From Pseudomonadota bacterium (GTDB lineage: Bacteria; Pseudomonadota; Gammaproteobacteria; Arenicellales; Poriferihabitantaceae), in the NCBI GenBank assembly GCA_024226105.1, contig JAAELZ010000392.1:1-6332 (forward strand): a stretch of DNA of 6,332 bases. Direction: 5' to 3'. The notes under the pieces are model-generated. The model saw only the letters and a program-made list of their open reading frames with translations. It had not been told where the DNA came from and did not search any database. Position numbers and translations under genes: made by a program. Below, piece after piece: positions 1 through 6,205 of the stretch. Every line of letters begins with the position of its first letter. The first letter of the stretch is position 1.

Positions 1-361
1 CAATAAACTGATGCACCCGTCATCAGGAATTGAACGTGAGTACCGTTGCCGCGTATTCGGAAATATTGATAAAGCCGTTGTCCAGCAACTGCTCGATGGC
101 GTGCAAATCGATAAATACACGATGAAATTTAATCGCGTTGTAGTGATGGATATAGACGGTGAGACGCGTAACAAGTGGGTGCACGTGACCCTTGCAGAAG
201 GGCGAAGTCGTGAAGTCAGAAAGCTTTGGGAGGCTGTCGGCTGCCAGGTCAGTCGTCTGACGCGCATACGCTACGGCTTTTTAAGTCTGCCCAGAAACCT
301 GCGACAGGGGCAGTATCGTGAACTGAGTAGCAAGGAAGTGCGTAAACTGATCGGGGATTAA
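1..361 (+). CDS. rluB: 23S rRNA pseudouridine synthase RluB, C-terminal part
   Basis: This is the 3' end of a gene that begins before the window; the open frame runs from base 2 to a TAA at 359-361, about 119 residues. RluB converts uridine 2605 of E. coli 23S rRNA to pseudouridine in the peptidyl-transferase region. The visible part is the second half of the RsuA/RluB/E/F catalytic domain. It shows the EREYRCRVFG strand, the EGRSREVRKLWEAVGCQVSR segment shared with E. coli RluB, and the RIRYGFLSLP motif. The catalytic Asp (GRLD region) and the N-terminal S4 domain lie outside the window. The protein ends soon after the catalytic fold (KLIGD) and lacks the long basic tail I recall in E. coli RluB. 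RluE and RluF are less likely, given the match around VQVSRL/RYG. No clear terminator follows before the next gene, so read-through is possible. Confidence 0.9.
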   Translation, partial: NKLMHPSSGIEREYRCRVFGNIDKAVVQQLLDGVQIDKYTMKFNRVVVMDIDGETRNKWVHVTLAEGRSREVRKLWEAVGCQVSRLTRIRYGFLSLPRNLRQGQYRELSSKEVRKLIGD

Positions 362-403
362 GACAGTATATTTCAAAAGAGCGTGAACTAAATCATCAAT
401 TCA

Positions 404-450
404 TCCTCTACAGAGGAGTCCCCAAATTGAATTTTAGTAATGAAAAATAA
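404..450 (+). promoter_or_regulatory. Shine-Dalgarno in a small hairpin, with 7-codon overlapping upstream ORF
   Basis: A strong Shine-Dalgarno sequence GAGGAG lies at 413-418, but it is 21 bases before the ATG at 440, too far for direct use. It is well placed (8 bases) for a TTG at 427-429. That TTG opens a seven-codon frame, out of frame with the main gene, ending at TAA 448-450 and so overlapping the ATG. The Shine-Dalgarno also forms an inverted repeat, TCCTC (404-408) with GAGGA (413-417) around TACA. An in-frame TGA at 428-430 rules out a longer main ORF. Translational coupling or occlusion through the short ORF is inference. Confidence 0.35.
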
Positions 451-1027
451 GGCAATCTCAAAATCCCGTCGTTCTGTTCTGCTTGCAGGCGCGGCATTGA
501 TGAGCACACCTAAACTGCTCACGGCTGCCACCAGTGGTTACGGTATCGAAGGGAAAATAGCGCCTGAATTCGAAATTTCTGAATGGATAGATGGAGAGGG
601 GAAACCCGGTTCATTTACACTTGCAGAGCAGCGTGGAAAATTCGTACTGCTTGAATGCTGGCAAGCCTGGTGCCCGGGTTGCCATAGCCATGGTTTCCCA
701 ACGTTACAAAAAGTTTACGCAGCATTTAAGGAAAGCGACTATTTCATTGCCGTTGGAGTGCAAACGACCTTTGAAGGTTACGCCAGCAATACACCGGATA
801 AAATGCGCGAAATGCAAAAGCGTTACAGCCTGCCCATCGCCATGGGTTTTGATGCGGGTGATCAGGTAAATGGCGCCCATCCTTCCACGATGATTAACTA
901 TCGTACAGGAGGTACACCCTGGGTTGTTCTTATTTCACCCGAAGGACGTGTCCTGTATAACGATTTTGGCGTGGACGGGGATAGTGCGGTTGCTTATCTG
1001 AGTTCTGAAATAGCAAAAATCAGCTGA
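440..1027 (+). CDS. Tat-exported thioredoxin-fold protein (TlpA/redoxin family)
   Basis: A 195-residue protein expected to act as a thiol-disulfide oxidoreductase outside the cytoplasm. The N-terminus is a twin-arginine signal: SRRSVLL at 9-15 (R10, R11), then a small-residue hydrophobic stretch to about residue 20, with likely cleavage near A29/A30. The mature part is a thioredoxin fold: a strand KFVLLECW (67-74), the active site WCPGC (C78 and C81), and a cis-proline motif GGTPW (P160) before the strand VVLISPEGRVLY. C73, just before the active site, is an additional cysteine. The insertion between the active site and the cis-Pro (about 78 residues) suits TlpA/ResA-like proteins rather than plain thioredoxin. 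The substrate cannot be told; no cytochrome c maturation or Dsb partner is adjacent. The start at 440 is set by an in-frame stop at 428-430 and by the intact Tat motif, although its ribosome binding site is poorly spaced. A lipoprotein is excluded because there is no lipobox cysteine. Confidence 0.85.
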   Translation: MKNKAISKSRRSVLLAGAALMSTPKLLTAATSGYGIEGKIAPEFEISEWIDGEGKPGSFTLAEQRGKFVLLECWQAWCPGCHSHGFPTLQKVYAAFKESDYFIAVGVQTTFEGYASNTPDKMREMQKRYSLPIAMGFDAGDQVNGAHPSTMINYRTGGTPWVVLISPEGRVLYNDFGVDGDSAVAYLSSEIAKIS

Positions 1028-1037
1028 AGAAACAAAA

Positions 1038-1065
1038 AAAGGCAAGACCTTTCGATCTCGCCTTT
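1038..1065 (-). terminator. Intrinsic terminator of the cold-shock gene
   Basis: Read on the minus strand, AAAGGCGAGA (1065-1056), an 8-base loop, and TCTTGCCTTT (1047-1038) form a 10-base-pair stem in which one pair is G-U. It is followed by a T run (1040-1034, seven Ts, partly in the stem). It lies about 65 bases past the csp stop. In the plus direction the same stem has an A/C mismatch in place of the G-U pair and no T run, so it should terminate the redoxin transcript less well. Confidence 0.75.
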
Positions 1066-1070
1066 CTGCT

Positions 1071-1087
1071 TTCGCCCAAAGGGCGAA
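1071..1087. repeat. Perfect 7-bp hairpin in the csp 3' region
   Basis: TTCGCCC (1071-1077), loop AAA, GGGCGAA (1081-1087): a perfect GC-rich hairpin with a triloop, between the csp stop and its terminator. There is no T run on either side, so it is not a standard terminator; it may protect the csp mRNA 3' end or assist termination (inference). Confidence 0.6.
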
Positions 1088-1092
1088 GTGGT

Positions 1093-1116
1093 TTCAGCTT
1101 AGCTCAGTAAGCTGAA
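1093..1116. repeat. Perfect 9-bp hairpin just after csp stop codon
   Basis: TTCAGCTTA (1093-1101), loop GCTCAG, TAAGCTGAA (1108-1116): a perfect inverted repeat that starts 13 bases past the csp stop on the minus strand. No T run follows. It is the first of three hairpins in the csp 3' untranslated region. Confidence 0.6.
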
Positions 1117-1129
1117 GTCAATTAGAAAA

Positions 1130-1339
1130 CTAAATGACAGTAATATCGTCTGCCTGAGGGCCTTTTTCGCCTTCAGTTACGGTGAATTCAACCTTCTGGC
1201 CTTCAAGTAGTGTTTTGAAGCCTGTGCCGTTGATCGCACGGAAATGTGCGAAAACGTCGGGGCCGGACTCACGCTCGATGAATCCAAAGCCTTTGGCTTC
1301 GTTGAACCACTTAACGGTTCCGGTAGTTTTTTCAGACAT
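1130..1339 (-). CDS. CspA-family cold-shock protein
   Basis: A 69-residue single cold-shock domain, the usual length for bacterial CspA-type proteins, which bind single-stranded RNA and DNA and act as RNA chaperones in the cytoplasm. It shows the N-terminal strand TGTVKWFNEAKGFGFI with the RNP1 motif KGFGFI (16-21), and RNP2 as VFAHF (29-33). The binding aromatics W11, F18, F20, F30, H32 and F33 are all present. RNP2 has Ala where many family members have Val (VFVHF). The acidic C-terminal half ends ADDITVI. An AGGA Shine-Dalgarno lies 8 bases before the ATG. The gene has its own promoter region and its own terminator, so it is probably monocistronic. Which Csp paralogue it is, and whether it is cold-induced or constitutive, cannot be decided from the protein. 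Confidence 0.95.
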   Translation of the reverse strand: MSEKTTGTVKWFNEAKGFGFIERESGPDVFAHFRAINGTGFKTLLEGQKVEFTVTEGEKGPQADDITVI

Positions 1340-1393
1340 GTTTTGTATCCTGGTAAATCAAAAGTGTGTGGCCTTCGGGTTTTTCCCTTGAGG

Positions 1394-1422
1394 ATTATAC
1401 CCATGAGCCGTAAAGCTGGAAG
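1394..1422 (-). promoter_or_regulatory. Proximal csp promoter candidate
   Basis: On the minus strand a perfect TATAAT (1399-1394) lies 17 bases downstream of CTTCCA (1422-1417), a weak -35 box (3 of 6 matches to TTGACA). Transcription would start near 1387 and give a leader of roughly 50 nt containing the AGGA ribosome binding site. A small GGG/CCC hairpin can form near the 5' end of that leader. Confidence 0.5.
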
Positions 1423-1514
1423 TGTTCTGGTACTTATGAAAAACAGGACGAAGCGTTAAATCTAAACATCGAAATAGTCTGCATAAATAGAAGGTGACCT
1501 TTCAAGCAGTGCCG

Positions 1515-1543
1515 ATTATATGAAAACTTCATGACATATTCAC
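1515..1543 (-). promoter_or_regulatory. Distal csp promoter candidate with long leader
   Basis: A second perfect TATAAT on the minus strand (1520-1515) has GTGAAT (1543-1538) 17 bases upstream, 3 of 6 matches to TTGACA. A start near 1508 would give csp a leader of about 170 nt, similar in length to the regulatory leader of E. coli cspA. I could not recognise a cold-box sequence in it. The AT-rich surroundings make a chance match possible. Confidence 0.35.
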
Positions 1544-1847
1544 GCTTATTTTGGGAAAAGTGTTGTAAATAAGTATAAATATCAACTGTTTCTTCGAAAA
1601 AAAAGTGATTCTAAAAGGTTTTACAGTGGTTTTTAGTAATCTGACGCTTTGCTCGGCTCTACGATCCACAGCGGGAATGCCAGGGCAGAGTCACACGGTT
1701 ATCTCTTTGTTGAATCCACTACTTAGACTCCTGGCCCGAATAATCGATGAATATACCGTGCTCTCGCTTGTCTATTGATACTACGGCAAATTTTCTTCAA
1801 TCGACCGTACACATTAGCAAATGAAGTTCGGCCCGGGAAAATAGCTG

Positions 1848-2603
1848 TCATTTGACGGGTAGTGAAAAATGCTCACCACTGCGCGACTTTCCACCTTCGC
1901 TCAGCAGGTTAAGATAAAGACTCATAATCGCCTCATCCCCGGGATACCGCAAATGGCCCTGGTCTTCTGCCGGATAGTGTTTTTTTCGAATCTCGGTTTT
2001 AACCAGCCCGGGGTCGATTGAATTGACGCTGAAACCGGCATTTATGGTATCCGCTGCCCATTGTCGTGATAGTGCTTCGAGCGCGGCGAAAGCACCCGCG
2101 TGATATCCCCAGAAGGCTTTATTGGTGTGTGCTGAAAAATGGCTGGTAAAAATAACTGAAGGCTGTCCGGCCAGTTTCAGTACCGGATAAAGCTCCCGCG
2201 TAATCTGATGGGGCAGGGTATGCAGTGTGTGCAGAGCTTTGTCCAACACATTCGTTTCCAGCAGGTTAATCGGTGTGAGCGGGAATGCAGCATTTGCAGT
2301 GTGAATCAGGGCATCGAGTTTCTGGTGTTCCTCCAGAATCTGCTGTCGGACCAGTTCGGCAGTTTCACCAATGAAAGCCTGTGAGTCGAGTTTTAGAATC
2401 GTCGGTTCACAGTGGTGATGATCGTCCGATGTGATTTCGTCGTATACGGCATTGAGCGCACGGTTGTCTTTATCCATCAAGATAACATGAGCACCTTGCC
2501 TGGCACAGCGAATGGCCAGTGCTTTACCAATATCAAAGCCCGCGCCGGTAATCAGCAGGCTTAAGCCTGCGAAAGGTTGAGGGGTGTCTCGTGTTGAAGT
2601 CAT
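1848..2603 (-). CDS. YciK-like short-chain dehydrogenase, catalytic lysine missing
   Basis: A 251-residue Rossmann-fold protein of the classical SDR type, closest by eye to E. coli YciK: WGY...FAALEAL, PGDEAIMSLYLNLL and SRSGEHF align with YciK segments. The nucleotide-binding turn is TGAGFDIG (19-26). An acidic D44 at the end of the second strand would favour NAD(H) over NADP(H). The family NNAG motif is replaced by TANA (102-105). A serine cluster SHFS (154-157) occupies the catalytic serine region. The YxxxK motif is broken: after Y167 the lysine position is Ala171, and if the neighbouring H168 is aligned to the tyrosine, the lysine becomes Phe. The DPG turn (197-199) is kept. Oxidoreductase activity is therefore doubtful; nucleotide binding may persist. 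It lies 12 bases after ppc with no well-placed ribosome binding site, so translation is probably coupled to ppc. No frameshift or stop is seen, so it is not an obvious pseudogene. Confidence 0.8.
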   Translation of the reverse strand: MTSTRDTPQPFAGLSLLITGAGFDIGKALAIRCARQGAHVILMDKDNRALNAVYDEITSDDHHHCEPTILKLDSQAFIGETAELVRQQILEEHQKLDALIHTANAAFPLTPINLLETNVLDKALHTLHTLPHQITRELYPVLKLAGQPSVIFTSHFSAHTNKAFWGYHAGAFAALEALSRQWAADTINAGFSVNSIDPGLVKTEIRKKHYPAEDQGHLRYPGDEAIMSLYLNLLSEGGKSRSGEHFSLPVK

Positions 2604-2615
2604 TGTTTGATACTA

Positions 2616-5321
2616 TTATCCAGTGTTGCGCATTCCGGCGGAAATGCCGTTAATTGCCATAATCAGAGCGTCTTCTATGATACCGGTTTCGCCTTTGCGA
2701 ATGCGCGATAAAATTTCAACCTGCAGGATATTCAAGGGATCAACGTAGGGGTTGCGTACAATGATTCCCTGCAATACAAAAGGTTCATGCTCAACCAGTC
2801 GTTGGTGGCCTGTCAGTTCCATCACCGCTTTAACGATTTGCTGGTATTTGGTTCGCAGTAATTCGCCCAGAGGTTGCAGCTTTTCGTCCACAAGTTGCAA
2901 ATCGTAAAATGCGGCAACTTCAGGGTCAGCTTTAGCCAGTACCATCTCGATTAAATCGATGGTGGATTTGAAAAATGGCCATTGTGCCTGCATTTCACGC
3001 AGTTGATCTTCCTGCCTGTTATCCAGCGCAGTTTGCAGCGCAGCGCCAATGCCCAGCCAGGCGGGCAACATCAGGCGCGTTTGTGTCCAGGCAAAAATCC
3101 AGGGAATGGCGCGTAAATAGGTAATGCCTTCGCCTTTGCGACGGCGGGCAGGGCGTGAGCCTATGTTGAGCGCCCCCAGTTCCGATTCCGGTGTGGCCTG
3201 TACGAAGTAGGCTACGAAATCCGGAGTTTCGCGTACCGTCGATCTAAACTCTTTAAGCGCAATAGCAGATAAGGAGTCCATGGTCTCCCGCCATTGTGGT
3301 TTGGGCGCAGGTGGTGGCGTTAGCGTGGCATCCAGAACCGCGCATAAATAGGTTTTAAGGCTTTCCACTGCAATACCGGGGACGCCGTATTTTGACTGTA
3401 TCACCTCACCCTGTTCGGTAACACGCATACTGCCGTTGACCGAACCCGGAGGCTGGGAGCGAATCGCGGCGTGTGCCGGCCCGCCGCCGCGTGCCACCGT
3501 GCCACCACGCCCATGAAACAGAGTTAACTTAATATCGTGCGTTGCGGCGAGTTCCACAAGTTGCTCCTGTGCACGGTAGAGCCCCCATGCCGCCGAAAGT
3601 TGCCCCGCATCCTTGGCGGAATCCGAATAACCAATCATGATTTCCTGCTCGCCGGCAATTTTTTCAGCGTAAACCGGGTTAGACCATAGCGTTTTCATGG
3701 TCTGAGCGGCATTTTGCAGATCATCCAGACGTTCAAATAAAGGTACGACACGTAGCGGTTGTTGTACTCCACAGGCTCTTTGTAAAACTTCAACTGCTAG
3801 CACGTCTGAGGGTGAGGTTGCCATGGAAATCACATAGGCGCTCAGATATTCTGCTGGTTGCCGCGCGATCATTTTAAAGGTATCCAGCACTATGCGTACC
3901 TCGTCGCTGGCGGGAAAGTTCCCCGGTATCAACGGGCGTTTGTTTTGCAGTTCACCTGTGAGGAATTCCTGCCGTTCAGATTCAGTCCATTTGCAATACG
4001 CCCCAAGTCCGAGATAATCTGTAATTTCTGCTAATGCTGCGGTGTGCCTGTCGGCTTCCTGACGTATATCAAGCGGCATGGAAATGGTTCCAAAGGCGTG
4101 CACACGTCGAATAATACTGGTTAAGCGACCATCGGCAATAATGTTGTCGTCACAATCAAGAAGTGAGTTGTAACACAGCATTAAAGGTTGAAGCAGGTCG
4201 TCCCGCGTGTGAACTATGTTTCGTTTGGGGGTAGACGTGCTGCCATCAAGCAGGTTTTCCATGTGGCGCATGGTGCGGCTCAGTTTCTTGAGCAAGCCTT
4301 TGAGCAGCACACGATAGGGTTCGTGCTTATCACCCACCACTGCGGCTAATTTTGCATTGCAATCATTCATTGAAAGCTCATCTCGCAAAGCTTTGATTTC
4401 AATGAAATATAACTCCGCTGCTTTCCACCTTGAAGCGCAAATCACCTGCTCGGTAATCTGTGGTGTCACATTGGGGTTTCCGTCTCTGTCGCCCCCCATC
4501 CACGAACAAATACGCAGGGGTGTGGCGTCCAGTGGCAGGCGATTTCGGGTGTGTTTCTGCAGTACGCGTGACAGCGTGTGCAGCACCTGGGGTACGGCAT
4601 CCCAGAGGGTCTGATCAAATACCACCAGGCCGGATTTGGCTTCATCCAGTGGTGTTGGTTTTTGCCGTCTGATCTCGTCGGTCTCCCAGAGTTCAGTTAT
4701 AACGCGGTATAACTGGGCGTGCAGGTCTACAACATGATAGTCGCGCAAACCGGGTTTATCGAGGGCTTCCAGAATATTTTCGATGCGCAGGTATTTATTG
4801 GAGACTGTCCTGCGGCTTACCTGTGTCGGGTGCGCAGTTAATACAGGTTCAATCGCCAGTTTACAGACCGTTCTATACAGTTTTTCAGGGGTGACACCCG
4901 ACTCCAGTATTGAGGCAAATTTATTATTCAATTTGCAGAAAGAACTTTGATACGCCGGGCGTTCGCTATTTTCATCCAGACCGTCCCAGTCCAGAGCCTT
5001 GTGCAGGCGCAGCTGCTCATACTGATCCGCGATATTGGAAAGGTTCAGGAATAGATTGAAAGCACGTGCCAGGTGGTACATATCGTCAGAAGACAGGCCG
5101 GCGAGTTTCTGGTGCAAGGCCTGATTTTGTTTTTCCAGCCCGCTGCGTGCCGCGATAGACAGGCGGCGTACGTCTTCGACCATTTGAAACAGTATGTCAC
5201 CACTTTGTGATCGAATAGCATCGCCCAGCAAGCCACCCAGCAGGCGCACATTGTCATTCAGATGCGGCACCAGCTTCGTCAGATCTTCCCCGTCGAGGGA
5301 TTCAGTGATTGGATTGCTCAT
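2616..5321 (-). CDS. ppc: Phosphoenolpyruvate carboxylase
   Basis: A complete 901-residue PEP carboxylase (E. coli has 883), a cytoplasmic tetramer that adds bicarbonate to PEP to form oxaloacetate and so refills the TCA cycle. Motifs in order: TAHPTQ with catalytic His164; SWMGGDRDGNP (273-283); MIGYSDSAKDAG (562-573) with Lys570; the glycine-rich loop HGRGGTVARGGGPAH (603-617); VTEQGEVIQSKYG with Lys644; GSRPARRR (721-728); RAIPWIFAWTQTRLMLPAWL (737-756); and the terminal GMRNTG. The four residues that bind the inhibitor aspartate in E. coli (R587, K773, R832, N881) map to R611, K797, R856 and N899, so allosteric inhibition by aspartate is probably kept. The extra length is mainly a roughly 25-residue N-terminal extension before the catalytic His. 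The ATG has no strong Shine-Dalgarno. It begins 26 bases after ttcA and is followed 12 bases later by the SDR gene, suggesting co-transcription. Confidence 0.97.
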   Translation of the reverse strand: MSNPITESLDGEDLTKLVPHLNDNVRLLGGLLGDAIRSQSGDILFQMVEDVRRLSIAARSGLEKQNQALHQKLAGLSSDDMYHLARAFNLFLNLSNIADQYEQLRLHKALDWDGLDENSERPAYQSSFCKLNNKFASILESGVTPEKLYRTVCKLAIEPVLTAHPTQVSRRTVSNKYLRIENILEALDKPGLRDYHVVDLHAQLYRVITELWETDEIRRQKPTPLDEAKSGLVVFDQTLWDAVPQVLHTLSRVLQKHTRNRLPLDATPLRICSWMGGDRDGNPNVTPQITEQVICASRWKAAELYFIEIKALRDELSMNDCNAKLAAVVGDKHEPYRVLLKGLLKKLSRTMRHMENLLDGSTSTPKRNIVHTRDDLLQPLMLCYNSLLDCDDNIIADGRLTSIIRRVHAFGTISMPLDIRQEADRHTAALAEITDYLGLGAYCKWTESERQEFLTGELQNKRPLIPGNFPASDEVRIVLDTFKMIARQPAEYLSAYVISMATSPSDVLAVEVLQRACGVQQPLRVVPLFERLDDLQNAAQTMKTLWSNPVYAEKIAGEQEIMIGYSDSAKDAGQLSAAWGLYRAQEQLVELAATHDIKLTLFHGRGGTVARGGGPAHAAIRSQPPGSVNGSMRVTEQGEVIQSKYGVPGIAVESLKTYLCAVLDATLTPPPAPKPQWRETMDSLSAIALKEFRSTVRETPDFVAYFVQATPESELGALNIGSRPARRRKGEGITYLRAIPWIFAWTQTRLMLPAWLGIGAALQTALDNRQEDQLREMQAQWPFFKSTIDLIEMVLAKADPEVAAFYDLQLVDEKLQPLGELLRTKYQQIVKAVMELTGHQRLVEHEPFVLQGIIVRNPYVDPLNILQVEILSRIRKGETGIIEDALIMAINGISAGMRNTG

Positions 5322-5347
5322 AAGTGTATCTATGTTTTTGAGTTAGA

Positions 5348-6163
5348 TTAGAACGTCGAAAAATCAAATAGCGTGTTGTCGGCCAGTTGGGAAGGCTCAA
5401 CATTCTGCATACTCCTGAATATGGTCTCGACCCGGCCAGGGTATTGTTTGCTCCATTCGTTAAGCATTCGCTTGATTTGTTGACGCTGCAGGCCATCCTG
5501 AGAGCCGCATAAGCTGCACGGAATAATGGGGAACGCCTGAACTTCTGAATAGGCTTTTATATCTGATTCCTTGCAATAGGCTAATGGTCGAATAACAGTA
5601 TTGCGCCCGTCATCACTTTTAAGCTTGGGTGGCATAGCTTTGAGTTTTCCGCCGTTGAACATATTCAGGAACAGGGTCTCAATCAGGTCGTCACGATGGT
5701 GGCCAAGGGCGATTTTATTCAGCCCTTGCTCATGAGCGAAATTGTATAAAATGCCACGACGCATACGGGAACACAGGCTGCACATGGTTTTTCCAGGGTC
5801 GAGCTTTTCCCTGACGATGCTATAGGTGTCCTGTTCGATAATGTGGTATTCGATGCCCAACGAAGACAGGTATTCGGGTAGTATTTGCTCAGGAAATCCG
5901 GGTTGTTTTTGATCCAGGTTGACCGCTACCAGTTCAAAATGAATGGGCGCGCGTTTTTGCAGGGCAATCAGGATTTCCAGTAGTGTGTAGGAATCTTTGC
6001 CTCCGGACAGGCATACCATGATACGATCCTGGTCACGAATCATGGCATAATCTTCGATTGCCTGACCGACCAGGCGCTGCAAGCGCTTTTGACGCTTGTT
6101 GTGCTCAAAACGCTGTTTCTCGGATGTGCTGTTTAAGTTATTGTTTGAGGCTGACAAAATCAA
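5348..6163 (-). CDS. ttcA: tRNA 2-thiocytidine(32) synthetase TtcA
   Basis: A 271-residue TtcA, which replaces the 2-oxygen of cytidine 32 in certain tRNAs with sulfur, using ATP and a [4Fe-4S] cluster. It shows the PP-loop SGGKDS (53-58), the first CxxC in MCSLCSR (C128, C131), the GHHRDDLIETLFLNMF segment (154-169) and the second CxxC in PCSLCG (C216, C219). In E. coli TtcA two cysteines of the first pair and one of the second hold the cluster. E. coli TtcA is longer (311) because of a C-terminal tail absent here; the end at NTLFDFSTF is otherwise normal. No ATG exists before the conserved core, and the frame is closed by TGA at 6166-6164. The start is therefore TTG at 6163, or TTG at 6157, with no clear Shine-Dalgarno. 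The gene is first in the probable ttcA-ppc-SDR transcript. Confidence 0.96.
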   Translation of the reverse strand: MILSASNNNLNSTSEKQRFEHNKRQKRLQRLVGQAIEDYAMIRDQDRIMVCLSGGKDSYTLLEILIALQKRAPIHFELVAVNLDQKQPGFPEQILPEYLSSLGIEYHIIEQDTYSIVREKLDPGKTMCSLCSRMRRGILYNFAHEQGLNKIALGHHRDDLIETLFLNMFNGGKLKAMPPKLKSDDGRNTVIRPLAYCKESDIKAYSEVQAFPIIPCSLCGSQDGLQRQQIKRMLNEWSKQYPGRVETIFRSMQNVEPSQLADNTLFDFSTF

Positions 6164-6205
6164 TCAGAATGCAAAAAAATTTAAGATTCATAGTTTAGTT
6201 GATTG
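6164..6205. promoter_or_regulatory. Short AT-rich divergent intergenic region
   Basis: Only 42 bases separate the TTG of ttcA from the ATG of the plus-strand gene. The stretch is AT-rich, with a run of seven A at 6173-6179. I see no clear -35/-10 pair in either direction within it, so promoters probably extend into the coding ends of both genes. Confidence 0.3.

Larger units (their letters stand above)
1340..1847. other. 508-base gap without a convincing gene
   Basis: This stretch lies between the csp start and the SDR stop, both on the minus strand. Its csp-proximal half (to about 1545) holds the two candidate csp promoters. The rest shows no ORF with recognisable protein content, no tRNA-like fold and no transposon end. 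Imperfect inverted repeats occur: ATTCTAAAA (1608-1616) with TTTTAGTAAT (1631-1640), and a GTTG...CAAC element around 1562-1586. A run of eight A (1597-1604), T on the minus strand, is not preceded by a GC-rich stem. No good terminator for the upstream ttcA-ppc-SDR transcript was found. Confidence 0.6.

Noticed and set aside
1177..1459. Several 69-75 residue open frames on both strands over csp and its leader
   Set aside because: They overlap the clear cold-shock gene in other frames and show no recognisable protein content; they are shadows.
1640..1740. Possible tRNA or structured RNA in the GC-richer part of the gap
   Set aside because: No TTCGA-type T loop, acceptor stem or anticodon stem could be assembled; only short weak complementarities.
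4818..4835. PEP carboxylase active site reads HPTQ rather than HPTE
   Set aside because: Both Glu and Gln are accepted at this position in the known family signature, so it is ordinary variation.
4357..5257. Open frames of 70-85 residues inside ppc
   Set aside because: Shadows of a complete, strongly conserved PEP carboxylase; no independent start signals.
5302..5496. 64-residue minus-strand frame across the ttcA-ppc junction
   Set aside because: It overlaps the 3' end of ttcA in another frame and has no domain-like content.
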